Assembly: GCA_002314855.1 (NCBI GenBank)
Contig: DCHQ01000086.1
Coordinates: forward strand, 1 to 23,141
Source of the DNA: Lachnospiraceae bacterium UBA1748
GTDB taxonomy: Bacteria > Bacillota > Clostridia > Lachnospirales > Lachnospiraceae
Direction: 5' to 3'
Length of the DNA stretch: 23,141 nucleotides
Shown: positions 1 through 8,147 of the stretch, in pieces
How the letters are laid out: every line of letters starts with the position of its first letter
Position numbering within the stretch: the first letter of the stretch is position 1
Made by a program: the position numbers and the translations under genes
Notes under the pieces: generated by a model
What the model was told of the DNA's origin: nothing
Seen by the model: only the letters and a program-made list of their open reading frames with translations
The model's database searches: none

Positions 1-1190
1 TTCTTAAGACCACCCTTTAGTTTATCTTCATTGACAACCCAGTCTCCAAGTGAAGAGTTGTCATCATTTCTCTTTCCAAACCAGCCATCGTCCATTACCA
101 GCATCTCTATGCCGTTTTCCTTGGCTGTCTTAGCAATAGACACAAGCTTATCAGTATCAAAATCAAAATAAGTAGCTTCCCAGTTATTGATAAGTATAGG
201 TCTTTTCTTATCTTTATATGGACTGCGGATAAGATGATTGCGATAAAGAGAATGAAGTGTACGGCTCATTCTTCCAAAACCTTCAGGAGAGTATGTAAGT
301 ACTACCTCTGGAGTGACAAATGTCTCAGCGACCTTAAGCTTCCATACAAAGTCTTCACCGCCAATTCCCATCATCATACGTATATCATCATGCTGACCCA
401 TATATACTCTGGCATCAAAATTACCAGAATATATAAAATGCATACCATATACATCGCCGCGCTCATAATCAGCATCTTTGGAACAAAGAGCTATAAATGG
501 ATGGTGCTGATGAGATGATACTCCTCTTGATGAAGATACTCCCTGATAACCATAGGATACTGGAGAGCGATGCATACCTCTCTCTCGTCCCCATGCGCCA
601 TCAAGAGTTAGGAGTTCATAATTCTTGTTGTCCATATCAAGTGATGCGGACATAATCTTATTGATATATATATCTTCGTTGCAGTCACTGTATATTTCAG
701 TGCTACGGATAATTGCATTATTATCAGCAAAAATAGTATAAAGAAGCGTTACATAAACATTCAAAAAGCTGTCTTTCAGCTTAATTTTTAATGTTGAGGA
801 TTCACCATTAAGCTCCTTCGAAGCAAATGTAGATGGAAGTCCTGTAAGCGCTGGCTTTATATTAGTTATTTCATAGGAATCATATGCAAGGTCCAATGCT
901 TTATGACCAGCAGATGATGTAACAACAATGGCTGGTACACGAAGGTCACCTACTCCAAATGATGGATACTCCATGGCGAAGCTATCCATAAATCCCAGCT
1001 TGTCCCTTGTATTGTCTGATGGAACAAATGGCATTTCATTAATACGAAGAAGATGTGTAATATCTGAATCATTAATCTTTTTTCCATAATAAAGATGGCC
1101 CAGATACACATCATCAACTATTGCCATAACATATGAAGTAGTTAGTGTATCAATCTTAAAGACTTTTTCATCTTCAAAGAATTTAATCAT
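1..1190 (-). CDS. Alpha-galactosidase, GH36 family (3' part missing)
   Basis: About 396 N-terminal residues of a protein that continues past the left edge; GH36 alpha-galactosidases are usually about 730 residues. They release terminal alpha-1,6-galactose from melibiose, raffinose or galactomannan side chains. The reading frame is open from the ATG at 1188-1190 to base 1. It shows the GH36 N-terminal beta-sandwich style, with LDGAWGRERGMHRSPVSYG near residue 195 and SSRGVSSHQHHPFIAL soon after. At the start of the catalytic barrel it has INNWEATYFDFD and then LVMDDGWFGKRNDD, followed by SLGDW. The nucleophile region (KWDMN-type) lies beyond the window and cannot be checked. No signal peptide is seen, so the enzyme is probably cytoplasmic. 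An AGGATA-like ribosome site lies 5-6 nt before the start. It follows the SGNH gene with a 74-base gap. Confidence 0.93.
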   Translation of the reverse strand, partial: MIKFFEDEKVFKIDTLTTSYVMAIVDDVYLGHLYYGKKINDSDITHLLRINEMPFVPSDNTRDKLGFMDSFAMEYPSFGVGDLRVPAIVVTSSAGHKALDLAYDSYEITNIKPALTGLPSTFASKELNGESSTLKIKLKDSFLNVYVTLLYTIFADNNAIIRSTEIYSDCNEDIYINKIMSASLDMDNKNYELLTLDGAWGRERGMHRSPVSYGYQGVSSSRGVSSHQHHPFIALCSKDADYERGDVYGMHFIYSGNFDARVYMGQHDDIRMMMGIGGEDFVWKLKVAETFVTPEVVLTYSPEGFGRMSRTLHSLYRNHLIRSPYKDKKRPILINNWEATYFDFDTDKLVSIAKTAKENGIEMLVMDDGWFGKRNDDNSSLGDWVVNEDKLKGGLK

Positions 1191-1233
1191 AATTATCCTG
1201 TAACTCCCGTTATAAACTATTCTTGTTTTCTCT

Positions 1234-1250
1234 AAAAAAGCACATAGCTT
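1234..1250 (-). terminator. Weak possible terminator after the SGNH gene
   Basis: Read on the minus strand, a 4-bp stem (AAGC/GCTT) with a 5-nt loop is followed by six T. It lies just past the stop at 1265. The stem is short, so termination would be partial at best, and the galactosidase gene may be read through from upstream. A TATAAT at 1254-1259 without a good -35 box could be a promoter for the galactosidase. Confidence 0.25.
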
Positions 1251-1264
1251 CTGATTATATTTTA

Positions 1265-2755
1265 CTACTTAATTACACCATTGTATATCATCTCATCGAG
1301 CACTTCATCATAGACAAAGATCTCTAGACCAGACTCATCATCACTGTTAATCATGTTTCTTCTATCAAGATTAAAGTAAATATCTGTTTTATCATCCTTG
1401 GAATCACATATCTTAACAGAGAGATTTTTGTTAACCTCGTATTCTATCTCTTCCTCTTTGCCAGGAAGATATCTAGCCACCTTTTCTCCACTGTCAATAA
1501 TCCAGGCTCCGCCCTTTGCCAGGTCAGCTTCACTTATTCCAAAAGCATATGCTATAGCCGAGCTACTTCCTTCTGGTGACAAATCGCCAGTTACCTTAAT
1601 GATCGTGCACAGATTACTTCCAAGAGAAGATCTTATAACAGTTCCAAAAGCTCCGTTTTCATCGTTCTGAAGATCCCATTTCTGGTCCATCTGATGCATA
1701 TATTCCCAGTTCTTTTCCCATCGCATATACTTAGGATCATCCCTGTGATCTTCAAGTTCATAAAACATCATAAGATAATTGGCAAGATAACCTGATACCT
1801 TTTTAGCACCCCAGTAATTGAGATGATCTCCATTGAAGAAGTCTGTATCATATGAATAGCCTATATCAGGCTGAAGGAATAAACCGTTGATGATATTGTA
1901 GCCCATTCCCCTTATATAACTGTCAGCTGACATAAACTGTATGAAATCTTTGTCACTGTAATCAGGATAAGGAATAATGGTGAATACAACCTGCGATCCA
2001 TTACTTTCTACTATTCTTATGACTTCATCTATATACTCTTTGTTTTCATCAGAAAGGATATAAGCCTCTGGAGGAATAGAATATAACTCTGGTGGTGAAA
2101 TAAGGCTTGTACGCATTACTGGTTCTTCACCGAGCCAATACTCATAACGAGGATTCTCTCTAAAGTCATTGGCCTTAAGCTCCTGATAACGACTATGAAC
2201 AATTGGCCATTCAAGATAATAGTCATCGGCATCGGAAAGCTCGTATCTGTCACTATCACCGTTGATTCTTATTTCATCATCAATTAACCTCATTCTGTCC
2301 TTATCCAGAACTGGTAATCCCTTACTCTCAAAAGGTTCATAAGCAAACATTGCACGAACAACATTACCCTCTACAGCATGCTCATCGAAAGTTACATTAT
2401 AGAGATCAACCAAAACCACCTGTGGCGACTGATATTTAAAGAGCTCATTTAATGTGGCAATACAAGTGCTCTTATCCATACCAGAAATACCAACGTTCAT
2501 AGATGATATACCAGTCTCTTCCCATATAACTGCAGGCAAAACACCGCATACTGTATGAGAAGAACCAACAAAAGCCACATCAAGACTGTCTTTTGGAAGA
2601 TCCTTTAATATAACAGGCATCGAAAGATAATCGCCATGAGTATCTTTGTATCGAAATACGTTATAAATCTTGGAATAAACAATCAGAAATAGCAGTACAA
2701 ATACTACTGCCCCTACTATTCGCATTATTGTTTTATAGTTGTTACTTTGTTCCAT
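1265..2755 (-). CDS. SGNH-type acyltransferase partner of the AlgI-like MBOAT protein
   Basis: A 496-residue protein with one N-terminal membrane segment (about residues 11-28) and the rest predicted outside the cell. It has SGNH/GDSL-type landmarks: a block I motif FVGSSHTVCG at 62-71, where S66 aligns with the GDSL serine, an NVGISG stretch at 87-92, and a late FFNGDHLNYWGA motif at 306-317 carrying the candidate Asp310/His311. In known systems (AlgJ/AlgX, DltD, PatB) such proteins take an acyl group passed through the membrane by an MBOAT protein and place it on a glycan or teichoic acid. The MBOAT gene lies 15 bases upstream in the same direction, so the two are probably co-transcribed. 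The acceptor glycan is not shown by the sequence. The last 150 residues match no domain I recognise. Confidence 0.8.
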   Translation of the reverse strand: MEQSNNYKTIMRIVGAVVFVLLFLIVYSKIYNVFRYKDTHGDYLSMPVILKDLPKDSLDVAFVGSSHTVCGVLPAVIWEETGISSMNVGISGMDKSTCIATLNELFKYQSPQVVLVDLYNVTFDEHAVEGNVVRAMFAYEPFESKGLPVLDKDRMRLIDDEIRINGDSDRYELSDADDYYLEWPIVHSRYQELKANDFRENPRYEYWLGEEPVMRTSLISPPELYSIPPEAYILSDENKEYIDEVIRIVESNGSQVVFTIIPYPDYSDKDFIQFMSADSYIRGMGYNIINGLFLQPDIGYSYDTDFFNGDHLNYWGAKKVSGYLANYLMMFYELEDHRDDPKYMRWEKNWEYMHQMDQKWDLQNDENGAFGTVIRSSLGSNLCTIIKVTGDLSPEGSSSAIAYAFGISEADLAKGGAWIIDSGEKVARYLPGKEEEIEYEVNKNLSVKICDSKDDKTDIYFNLDRRNMINSDDESGLEIFVYDEVLDEMIYNGVIK

Positions 2756-2770
2756 ATCGCTAACCTACGT

Positions 2771-4258
2771 TTAAAATTTGAAATATATAAACTCGGCAGA
2801 ATCAAAATCTGCACCGTACTTACCAAATACAATACACATAAATATAAGTGTTAGAAGTACTATCCATCTAAATAAGAAATTCTGTCTTCCTATAAAAACG
2901 CCTATATCTTCTTTTTTGAAATATCTGATTAAATCAGCAAGTAACAGAATAACCACACCAATAATTAATATTCTGAACTCTATCTGATTAATACCGTACT
3001 TAAAGAATGTTCCATCGAATATAACCCATGGATTCCACTTCGTAAACATACGAGTAAGGAACTTTATGGCCTGCGATAACGAATCCGCTTTGAAAAATAC
3101 CCATGCGAGAGTAACGAGGATACCTGTTTTAATCATTCTAAAAAGCTTGAAGCTCTCTGTTTTAGTATTAATACCAAACTTCTCATAAAGAGCATTAAGC
3201 CTTGGAAGTATCACATCCTCTATGACCTGAAGAAGTCCATGAATACCACCCCATATTACAAATGTCCATGAAGCACCATGCCAAAGACCACTAACGAGGA
3301 AAACTATTATAAGGTTAATATACTTACGAAGCTTACCCTTTCTATTACCTCCAAGAGGTATATACAGGTAATCCTTGAACCAGGTACTAAGTGATATATG
3401 CCAACGGCGCCAGAACTCCCCAATACTTCCTGCAAAATAAGGAGTATTGAAATTCTCCATAAGATCAAAGCCAAGAATTCTCGCAGCACCTATTGCTATG
3501 GCAGAGTATCCTGCAAAATCACAGTATATCTGAAGTGAGAAACCAAGGGCTGCAAATACTGTTTCAAACGTACCTGCATAGTGAAGTCTGCTATATACAC
3601 CATCTACAAAAATAGCAACTCTATCAGCAATCACCATTTTCATAAACATACCAAATGCCATTTGGTATATACCTGAAAGAACTCTTTCATAGTTCCAGCT
3701 TTTACGCTCTGGCAAAGTCTCTATTTGTGTTAATAGATTCTTACTTCGCTCAATTGGACCAGCTACTAATTGTGGAAAGAATGATACAAACAGTGCGTAC
3801 TTGAATGGATTTTTCATGGCCTTAACTTCGCCGCGATAAACATCCATCGTATATGAAAGTGCCTGGAATGTGTAGAATGAAATACCAACAGGAAGAAGAA
3901 GGTCAAGTCCATTATTAATAGGTCTTACCTTCATTATTCCAAGCAATGAATTAATATTTTCGAAAAAGAAATCAAGATATTTAAAGAAAAAGAGAATACC
4001 AAGATTTATCGTAAAGCTACCTGCTACCACCAGTTTCTTTTTACCAGTATCTTCATTAAACTTCTCAAGAAGAAGACCTGAGCCAAAAGTTACCACAGTA
4101 GATATTGCTATTAGGCCTGCGTAGGCCACATTCCAGCACATATAAAAATAATAGCTGGCAACAAGCAGCCATATATAACGAACCTTTTTAGGTAAAATAT
4201 AAAATATAAGTGCTACTATAGGAAAGAAAATTAAAAACTGAAGAGAATTGAACGACAT
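2771..4258 (-). CDS. AlgI-like MBOAT O-acyltransferase
   Basis: A 495-residue polytopic membrane protein of the membrane-bound O-acyltransferase family (AlgI/DltB/PatA branch). It moves acyl groups, usually acetyl, across the membrane for modification of an extracellular polysaccharide. Diagnostic stretches are LLPVGISFYTFQALSYTMDV at 121-140, FPQLVAGPIER at 161-171, EFWRRWHISLSTWFKDYLYI at 281-300 followed by PLGGNRKG, and LVSGLWHGASW at 321-331 with the family's essential His at 327; WGGIHG puts a second conserved His at 340. Length matches AlgI. The ATG is preceded by AGGGGG at 8-nt spacing. It lies between the DUF3810 gene (100-base gap) and its SGNH partner (15-base gap). The substrate could be exopolysaccharide, peptidoglycan or another wall glycan. 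Confidence 0.93.
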   Translation of the reverse strand: MSFNSLQFLIFFPIVALIFYILPKKVRYIWLLVASYYFYMCWNVAYAGLIAISTVVTFGSGLLLEKFNEDTGKKKLVVAGSFTINLGILFFFKYLDFFFENINSLLGIMKVRPINNGLDLLLPVGISFYTFQALSYTMDVYRGEVKAMKNPFKYALFVSFFPQLVAGPIERSKNLLTQIETLPERKSWNYERVLSGIYQMAFGMFMKMVIADRVAIFVDGVYSRLHYAGTFETVFAALGFSLQIYCDFAGYSAIAIGAARILGFDLMENFNTPYFAGSIGEFWRRWHISLSTWFKDYLYIPLGGNRKGKLRKYINLIIVFLVSGLWHGASWTFVIWGGIHGLLQVIEDVILPRLNALYEKFGINTKTESFKLFRMIKTGILVTLAWVFFKADSLSQAIKFLTRMFTKWNPWVIFDGTFFKYGINQIEFRILIIGVVILLLADLIRYFKKEDIGVFIGRQNFLFRWIVLLTLIFMCIVFGKYGADFDSAEFIYFKF

Positions 4259-4358
4259 CTCCAGGACCCCCTAATTATTAGTGACAATGATATTCATAGA
4301 TGTATTAGTAGAAAAGTATAGATAATCATCACCAAAACTAACTATACCATATTAATCT

Positions 4359-5522
4359 CTATTCTTCTACATAGTACTGAAGAAGCATAAGTGTAATACC
4401 AGAATATGTATTCTCTCCTAGAACCTCTCCTTGCATCTCCCAGCCTTTATCGGCGATTTCTCCACTTACTCCCTGGAAGCTTGCTTCCTTTTCTTTATCA
4501 ACATTTTCCTCGTAACGCTTATTCGCCTGCTCTCTTGCATACGCTATATCAGCATATACCAAAGGACTTAGCATAGGTGAATCAGCGAGTATTTCTTTCA
4601 TAGCCTCTTTGGCAGGTCGCCCTGGTTCGCATCCAGCTTCAACAAGAGAATCATACAAATCGCTGGTATAAGCTTCATTAATATAGCTGTACATTTCTAT
4701 GTAAGCGCTGTATTTAAAAATAGTGTTATCACTTTCGGCAAGAATAACTGAACTTAAAAACTCTGCCTCATTTTCAAGATAATAACCCTTGTTATGACTT
4801 AGTTCATGGCTTTTCAAAATAGGCATATATAGCTCATCACAATATATATTGAAGGTTGGCTCCATAGTATATATATAATTATAACCGCCTATCCTCATCC
4901 AGTGTAGAAAATCAGAGCATAATGCTGGCTTCATATTAGGATAAAACCATCGTAATCTCTTATAATCATCACTTCGGCTTCGCATTAAGTCAGCAATGTC
5001 TTTCTCTGTATAATCATAGACAAGATGCCCCTCTTCATCCCTTGGGGCTAAAAGCGCCGTTTGATTAAGATTATTGACAAGCATATTTCGTACTTCAAGA
5101 ACTTCATCAAGAGAGTATATGGTTCTTGTGTTATCACTTACCTTAAGTACACTTGCTCTAAATGGAATAAACCAGTTGATTGTATAAGAAAACAAAAACA
5201 AAACTATAACCATAAGACATGTTTTGGAATATGTAGCCATGTATCTTCTGTAAAAATTTTTCCTAAACAGAAATACAAATAAGACAAAAGATGCCAATAG
5301 AACTATTATCATTAATGCGCCAATATACATGATAATTTCGCCTATAGCAAATGGGCACCATGATGTTAATGAGCCTACTATCACATTTAAAATAGGATAC
5401 ACATTATCGGCATACCACGTACAAAAACCCTTGTTAATTCCAATTATATTAATGACAACTGTCGTAATGACTATTGCTAATATTATCTTCCAATATCTCT
5501 TCAATTCTATTGCCCCACACAT
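4359..5522 (-). CDS. DUF3810-family membrane protein with HExxH motif
   Basis: A 387-residue protein with three N-terminal hydrophobic segments (about 12-30, 60-86 and 102-120), then an extracellular or membrane-adjacent domain with HELSH at 239-243 and ENEAEF at 251-256. HExxH followed by a downstream Glu is the gluzincin zinc-protease signature. DUF3810 proteins share this pattern, but I know of no assigned substrate. The ATG at 5520-5522 has no clear ribosome site. A TTG six codons in (5502-5504) is preceded by GGGG at 8-nt spacing and is a credible alternative start. It is the first gene of the minus-strand group with the MBOAT pair and is transcribed divergently from the TIR gene across a 120-base gap. 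A weak promoter-like pair, TTTATA and TATGAT with 17-nt spacing, lies in that gap. Confidence 0.8.
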   Translation of the reverse strand: MCGAIELKRYWKIILAIVITTVVINIIGINKGFCTWYADNVYPILNVIVGSLTSWCPFAIGEIIMYIGALMIIVLLASFVLFVFLFRKNFYRRYMATYSKTCLMVIVLFLFSYTINWFIPFRASVLKVSDNTRTIYSLDEVLEVRNMLVNNLNQTALLAPRDEEGHLVYDYTEKDIADLMRSRSDDYKRLRWFYPNMKPALCSDFLHWMRIGGYNYIYTMEPTFNIYCDELYMPILKSHELSHNKGYYLENEAEFLSSVILAESDNTIFKYSAYIEMYSYINEAYTSDLYDSLVEAGCEPGRPAKEAMKEILADSPMLSPLVYADIAYAREQANKRYEENVDKEKEASFQGVSGEIADKGWEMQGEVLGENTYSGITLMLLQYYVEE

Positions 5523-5590
5523 TTTGATAAATATACTTTAATATACTGTCATCATAACATATACCCATATATCTATAAAAATTCTTTTTA

Positions 5591-5599
5591 TGATATAAT
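5591..5599 (+). promoter_or_regulatory. Extended -10 promoter for the TIR gene
   Basis: TGATATAAT is a perfect -10 hexamer with the TG extension. No good -35 box sits at the right distance, as is usual for extended -10 promoters. Transcription would start near 5606, giving a leader of about 37 nt with AAGG 8 nt before the ATG. Confidence 0.55.
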
Positions 5600-5642
5600 A
5601 GATATTGTGGTTTACAAAACTAATTAGTACAAGGTTTTCAAA

Positions 5643-7235
5643 ATGAACGTTTTTATTTCTTATTCTTCCAAAGATGCTGATATCGCAAACAATATATGCA
5701 GTTTTCTAGAGCTCAATAATCTTGAATGTTTTATTGCACCCAGAAACATACGACCTGGTCATTTATATGCGGAAGAAATAATATTCGGACTTGAATCATC
5801 GGATTTACTACTACTTCTTTTGTCTGAGAATTCTAATGCTTCGGCCCACGTTCTTCGAGAAGTTGAATGGGCTGTAAGCAATAATATTCCTATTATCACT
5901 TATAAGCTTGAGGAGGTTACCCTCAATCCATCTATGAAATATTTTCTTATGGCAACGCAGTGGATGGATGCTAACAGCCAGGAAGATTATATAGAGCTAG
6001 CTAGCAGTATTATTGCTCTTGATAATATTGGAGCAAACGATGCTCTAAACATAAAAGACTCTCATATGGAAGATTCTCATACGATAAAAGATGTTAACCG
6101 GGAAAAGACTGAAAAGAGCAAAAATAATAAGAGCAGCAGAGCTACTGCCAAAAAAACAAACAAGACTAAGCATAATGATTATACACGTTTCATAGCTCTC
6201 GGCGCTTCATGTCTTGTTCTGATATTATTAATTATCCTTGTAGTAAAAGGATTTAATAAAGACAATAAGCCCATTGAAACTGTGGAGTTTATCACTAATA
6301 ACACATCAACTAACAATATAAGTACTGACACTACTACGACAAGTAATACTTCTGCAGAGCAAGCAGAAGGTTCAGCGAATCCTGATACTACAGTGGATGA
6401 AGGCACCACACCTACAATCATAACACCTGGAACTGATTCTCAGACAGATGTTGCCGATAGTAATAAGACCTATAACATCGGTGATTACGTGTCCTTTGGA
6501 TCGTACAATGGTGAATCCATTGATTGGAGAGTTATATATACCTACGATGATGGCAGCGTAACGATGATTACAGATAAAATCATTGCTTTTAAAGCTTTTG
6601 ATGCTGCTGAATCAGGAAGAGCTTACTACGATAACGTCGGAAATTACATTTATCCTGCCGATGAAGCTTCTGATGCAAGTTTCCAGCAGGCTTATGGTAG
6701 CAATAATTGGATGAGTTCTACTTTACGATTCTGGCTTAACTCTAAGGATAAGAAAGTTTCTTATATAGGACAAAAGCCTACAGCTGCTGCTATGTGCGAT
6801 GGTGGAAATGGATACGACGATGAATCGGGCTTCCTCTATGGGTTTACTGAGAAAGAAATTGCTGCAATCAAAAATAGCAGAAAAGACATTGCTTACTACA
6901 ACGATAATGGATCTATGAGTTTCCAAAGCTGTGATGACCTGGTATATTTACTCAGCTGCGAACAGATACCTTGGCTTGAAGGAGCTGGTATTAATGTGTA
7001 CGAAGCACCTACCGCCAGTGCGAAAAATAAAGACAGCGGACTTTACTACAAGGAATACTCTATAAATAACGGAACAAACAATGCAGTCTGGTGGCTTCTT
7101 GAATGTCAAGACATGTCACCAACCAGAGTGAGCTGTATGTCTAATGGTATTGATGGTGAAATCTATCATATTCATGCATTTACAGAAAGTATTGGCGTTA
7201 GACCAGTTATTACTATTGATACAAATAATCTGTAA
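5643..7235 (+). CDS. TIR domain - transmembrane - DUF6273 protein
   Basis: A 530-residue three-part protein. Residues 1-125 form a TIR domain: VFISYSSKDAD at the start, APRNIRPGHLYAEEI at 32-46 (BB-loop region), and a LLSENSNASAHVLREVEWA stretch in which Glu73 falls at the usual TIR NADase catalytic column (Glu75 is the alternative). A charged Lys-rich linker (about 150-178) leads to one membrane segment at 183-203. A Thr/Ser/Asn-rich spacer (215-270) follows. The C-terminal domain (278-530) has the marks of DUF6273: YNIGDYVSFGSYNG, WRVIY, STLRFWLN, a Cys/Trp-rich core and a closing IGVRPVITI. Basic residues on the TIR side suggest TIR inside and DUF6273 outside. Bacterial TIR domains act as NAD-consuming enzymes or as scaffolds; which applies here cannot be read from sequence. 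It has its own promoter; the aquaporin gene follows after 72 bases. Confidence 0.85.
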   Translation: MNVFISYSSKDADIANNICSFLELNNLECFIAPRNIRPGHLYAEEIIFGLESSDLLLLLLSENSNASAHVLREVEWAVSNNIPIITYKLEEVTLNPSMKYFLMATQWMDANSQEDYIELASSIIALDNIGANDALNIKDSHMEDSHTIKDVNREKTEKSKNNKSSRATAKKTNKTKHNDYTRFIALGASCLVLILLIILVVKGFNKDNKPIETVEFITNNTSTNNISTDTTTTSNTSAEQAEGSANPDTTVDEGTTPTIITPGTDSQTDVADSNKTYNIGDYVSFGSYNGESIDWRVIYTYDDGSVTMITDKIIAFKAFDAAESGRAYYDNVGNYIYPADEASDASFQQAYGSNNWMSSTLRFWLNSKDKKVSYIGQKPTAAAMCDGGNGYDDESGFLYGFTEKEIAAIKNSRKDIAYYNDNGSMSFQSCDDLVYLLSCEQIPWLEGAGINVYEAPTASAKNKDSGLYYKEYSINNGTNNAVWWLLECQDMSPTRVSCMSNGIDGEIYHIHAFTESIGVRPVITIDTNNL

Positions 7236-7293
7236 CTATTTATACGGCTTAACTTTTAAGAGTTTGATGCCGATAAAATAGACGAAAAAAATT

Positions 7294-7300
7294 AAGGAGG
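7294..7300 (+). promoter_or_regulatory. Strong ribosome binding site of the aquaporin gene
   Basis: AAGGAGG lies 7 nt before the ATG at 7308, close to the ideal sequence and spacing. With the gene's unusually uniform codon choice it suggests high expression. Confidence 0.8.
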
Positions 7301-7307
7301 TATACTC

Positions 7308-8012
7308 ATGAAGAAGTATATTGCAGAATTTATTGGAACTATGGTTCTTGTACTACTTGGTTGTGGTACTGCTATGTTAGTTGGTTGCGATTCAGCTTAC
7401 GGATGTGGTTATGTTCTTACAGCACTTGCATTCGGTCTTGTAATCGTAGGTATGGCTTACTGTGTTGGTAATATTTCAGGATGCCACATCAACCCAGCTG
7501 TATCACTTGGTGTTCTTATCAGTGGTGGTATGAATGTTAAGGATTTTATCGGTTATGTTTTTGCTCAGTGTCTCGGGGCACTTGCAGGTAGCGGAATCCT
7601 TGTTCTTATCTTCGACCTTGGTGGTGTTACTGATAAAACAGGCGGACTTGGAACTAACGGACTTGCTGGTGTAAACGGTAGCGCTATGGCTGGTCTTATC
7701 GTTGAAATCGTTCTTACATGTATCTTTGTAATGACAATTCTTGGTGTTACATCTAAGAAGGCTGATCACGGATCATTTGGTGGATTAGTTATCGGTCTTA
7801 CACTTACACTTGTTCACATTCTTGGTATTGGACTTACAGGTACATCTGTAAACCCTGCAAGAAGCTTTGGACCTGCTTTAGTTGCATTAATTACTGGCAA
7901 CGCTGCTCCATTCTCTTGCCTTTGGGTATTCATCGTTGGACCACTTGTTGGTGCTGCTATTGCTGCAGTAGTATACAAGTTCCTTGAGACAAATAACGAT
8001 GTTATGAAATAA
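7308..8012 (+). CDS. aqpZ: Aquaporin Z-type water channel (MIP family)
   Basis: A 234-residue MIP-family channel of normal length with six membrane spans and the two half-helix motifs, HINPAVS (NPA at 62-64) and SVNPARS (NPA at 182-184). The selectivity-filter positions can be aligned to E. coli AqpZ by spacing: Phe42, His170 (15 before Arg), Thr179 (6 before Arg) and Arg185. This is the water-selective set rather than the wider glycerol-facilitator type. The start ATG has a strong ribosome site. Codon use leans on CTT, GGT, GTT and AAC more than its neighbours do, which hints at high expression. It shares direction with the TIR gene; a 28-nt imperfect hairpin (7245-7272) lies between them but has no T tract, so read-through from the TIR promoter is possible. 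It ends before a bidirectional terminator. Confidence 0.95.
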   Translation: MKKYIAEFIGTMVLVLLGCGTAMLVGCDSAYGCGYVLTALAFGLVIVGMAYCVGNISGCHINPAVSLGVLISGGMNVKDFIGYVFAQCLGALAGSGILVLIFDLGGVTDKTGGLGTNGLAGVNGSAMAGLIVEIVLTCIFVMTILGVTSKKADHGSFGGLVIGLTLTLVHILGIGLTGTSVNPARSFGPALVALITGNAAPFSCLWVFIVGPLVGAAIAAVVYKFLETNNDVMK

Positions 8013-8066
8013 ATATTATTATTGGATTTTTTATGCCTAGTAATATTTTATATTGCTATATTGATA

Positions 8067-8104
8067 AAAAGGCCATGATAGATTTTACTCTATCATAGCC
8101 TTTT
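8067..8104. terminator. Bidirectional intrinsic terminator
   Basis: A 16-bp stem with one mismatch (8067-8082 pairs with 8089-8104), a 6-nt loop, A-rich on the left and T-rich on the right. It can terminate the plus-strand aquaporin transcript and the minus-strand clostripain operon, which converge here. Confidence 0.9.
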
Positions 8105-8147
8105 ATTTTTATTCATTAATGATTAACTTGTATTATAGACAGATTAT

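Noticed and set aside
7245..7272. Imperfect hairpin between the TIR and aquaporin genes as a terminator
   Set aside because: The stem is broken (4 bp + 4 bp with mismatches) and is not followed by a T run on the plus strand.
5643..8012. TIR gene plus neighbour as a Thoeris-like defence system
   Set aside because: The neighbour is an ordinary aquaporin with full water-channel filter residues; no ThsA-like or other effector is present and the TIR protein is membrane-bound.
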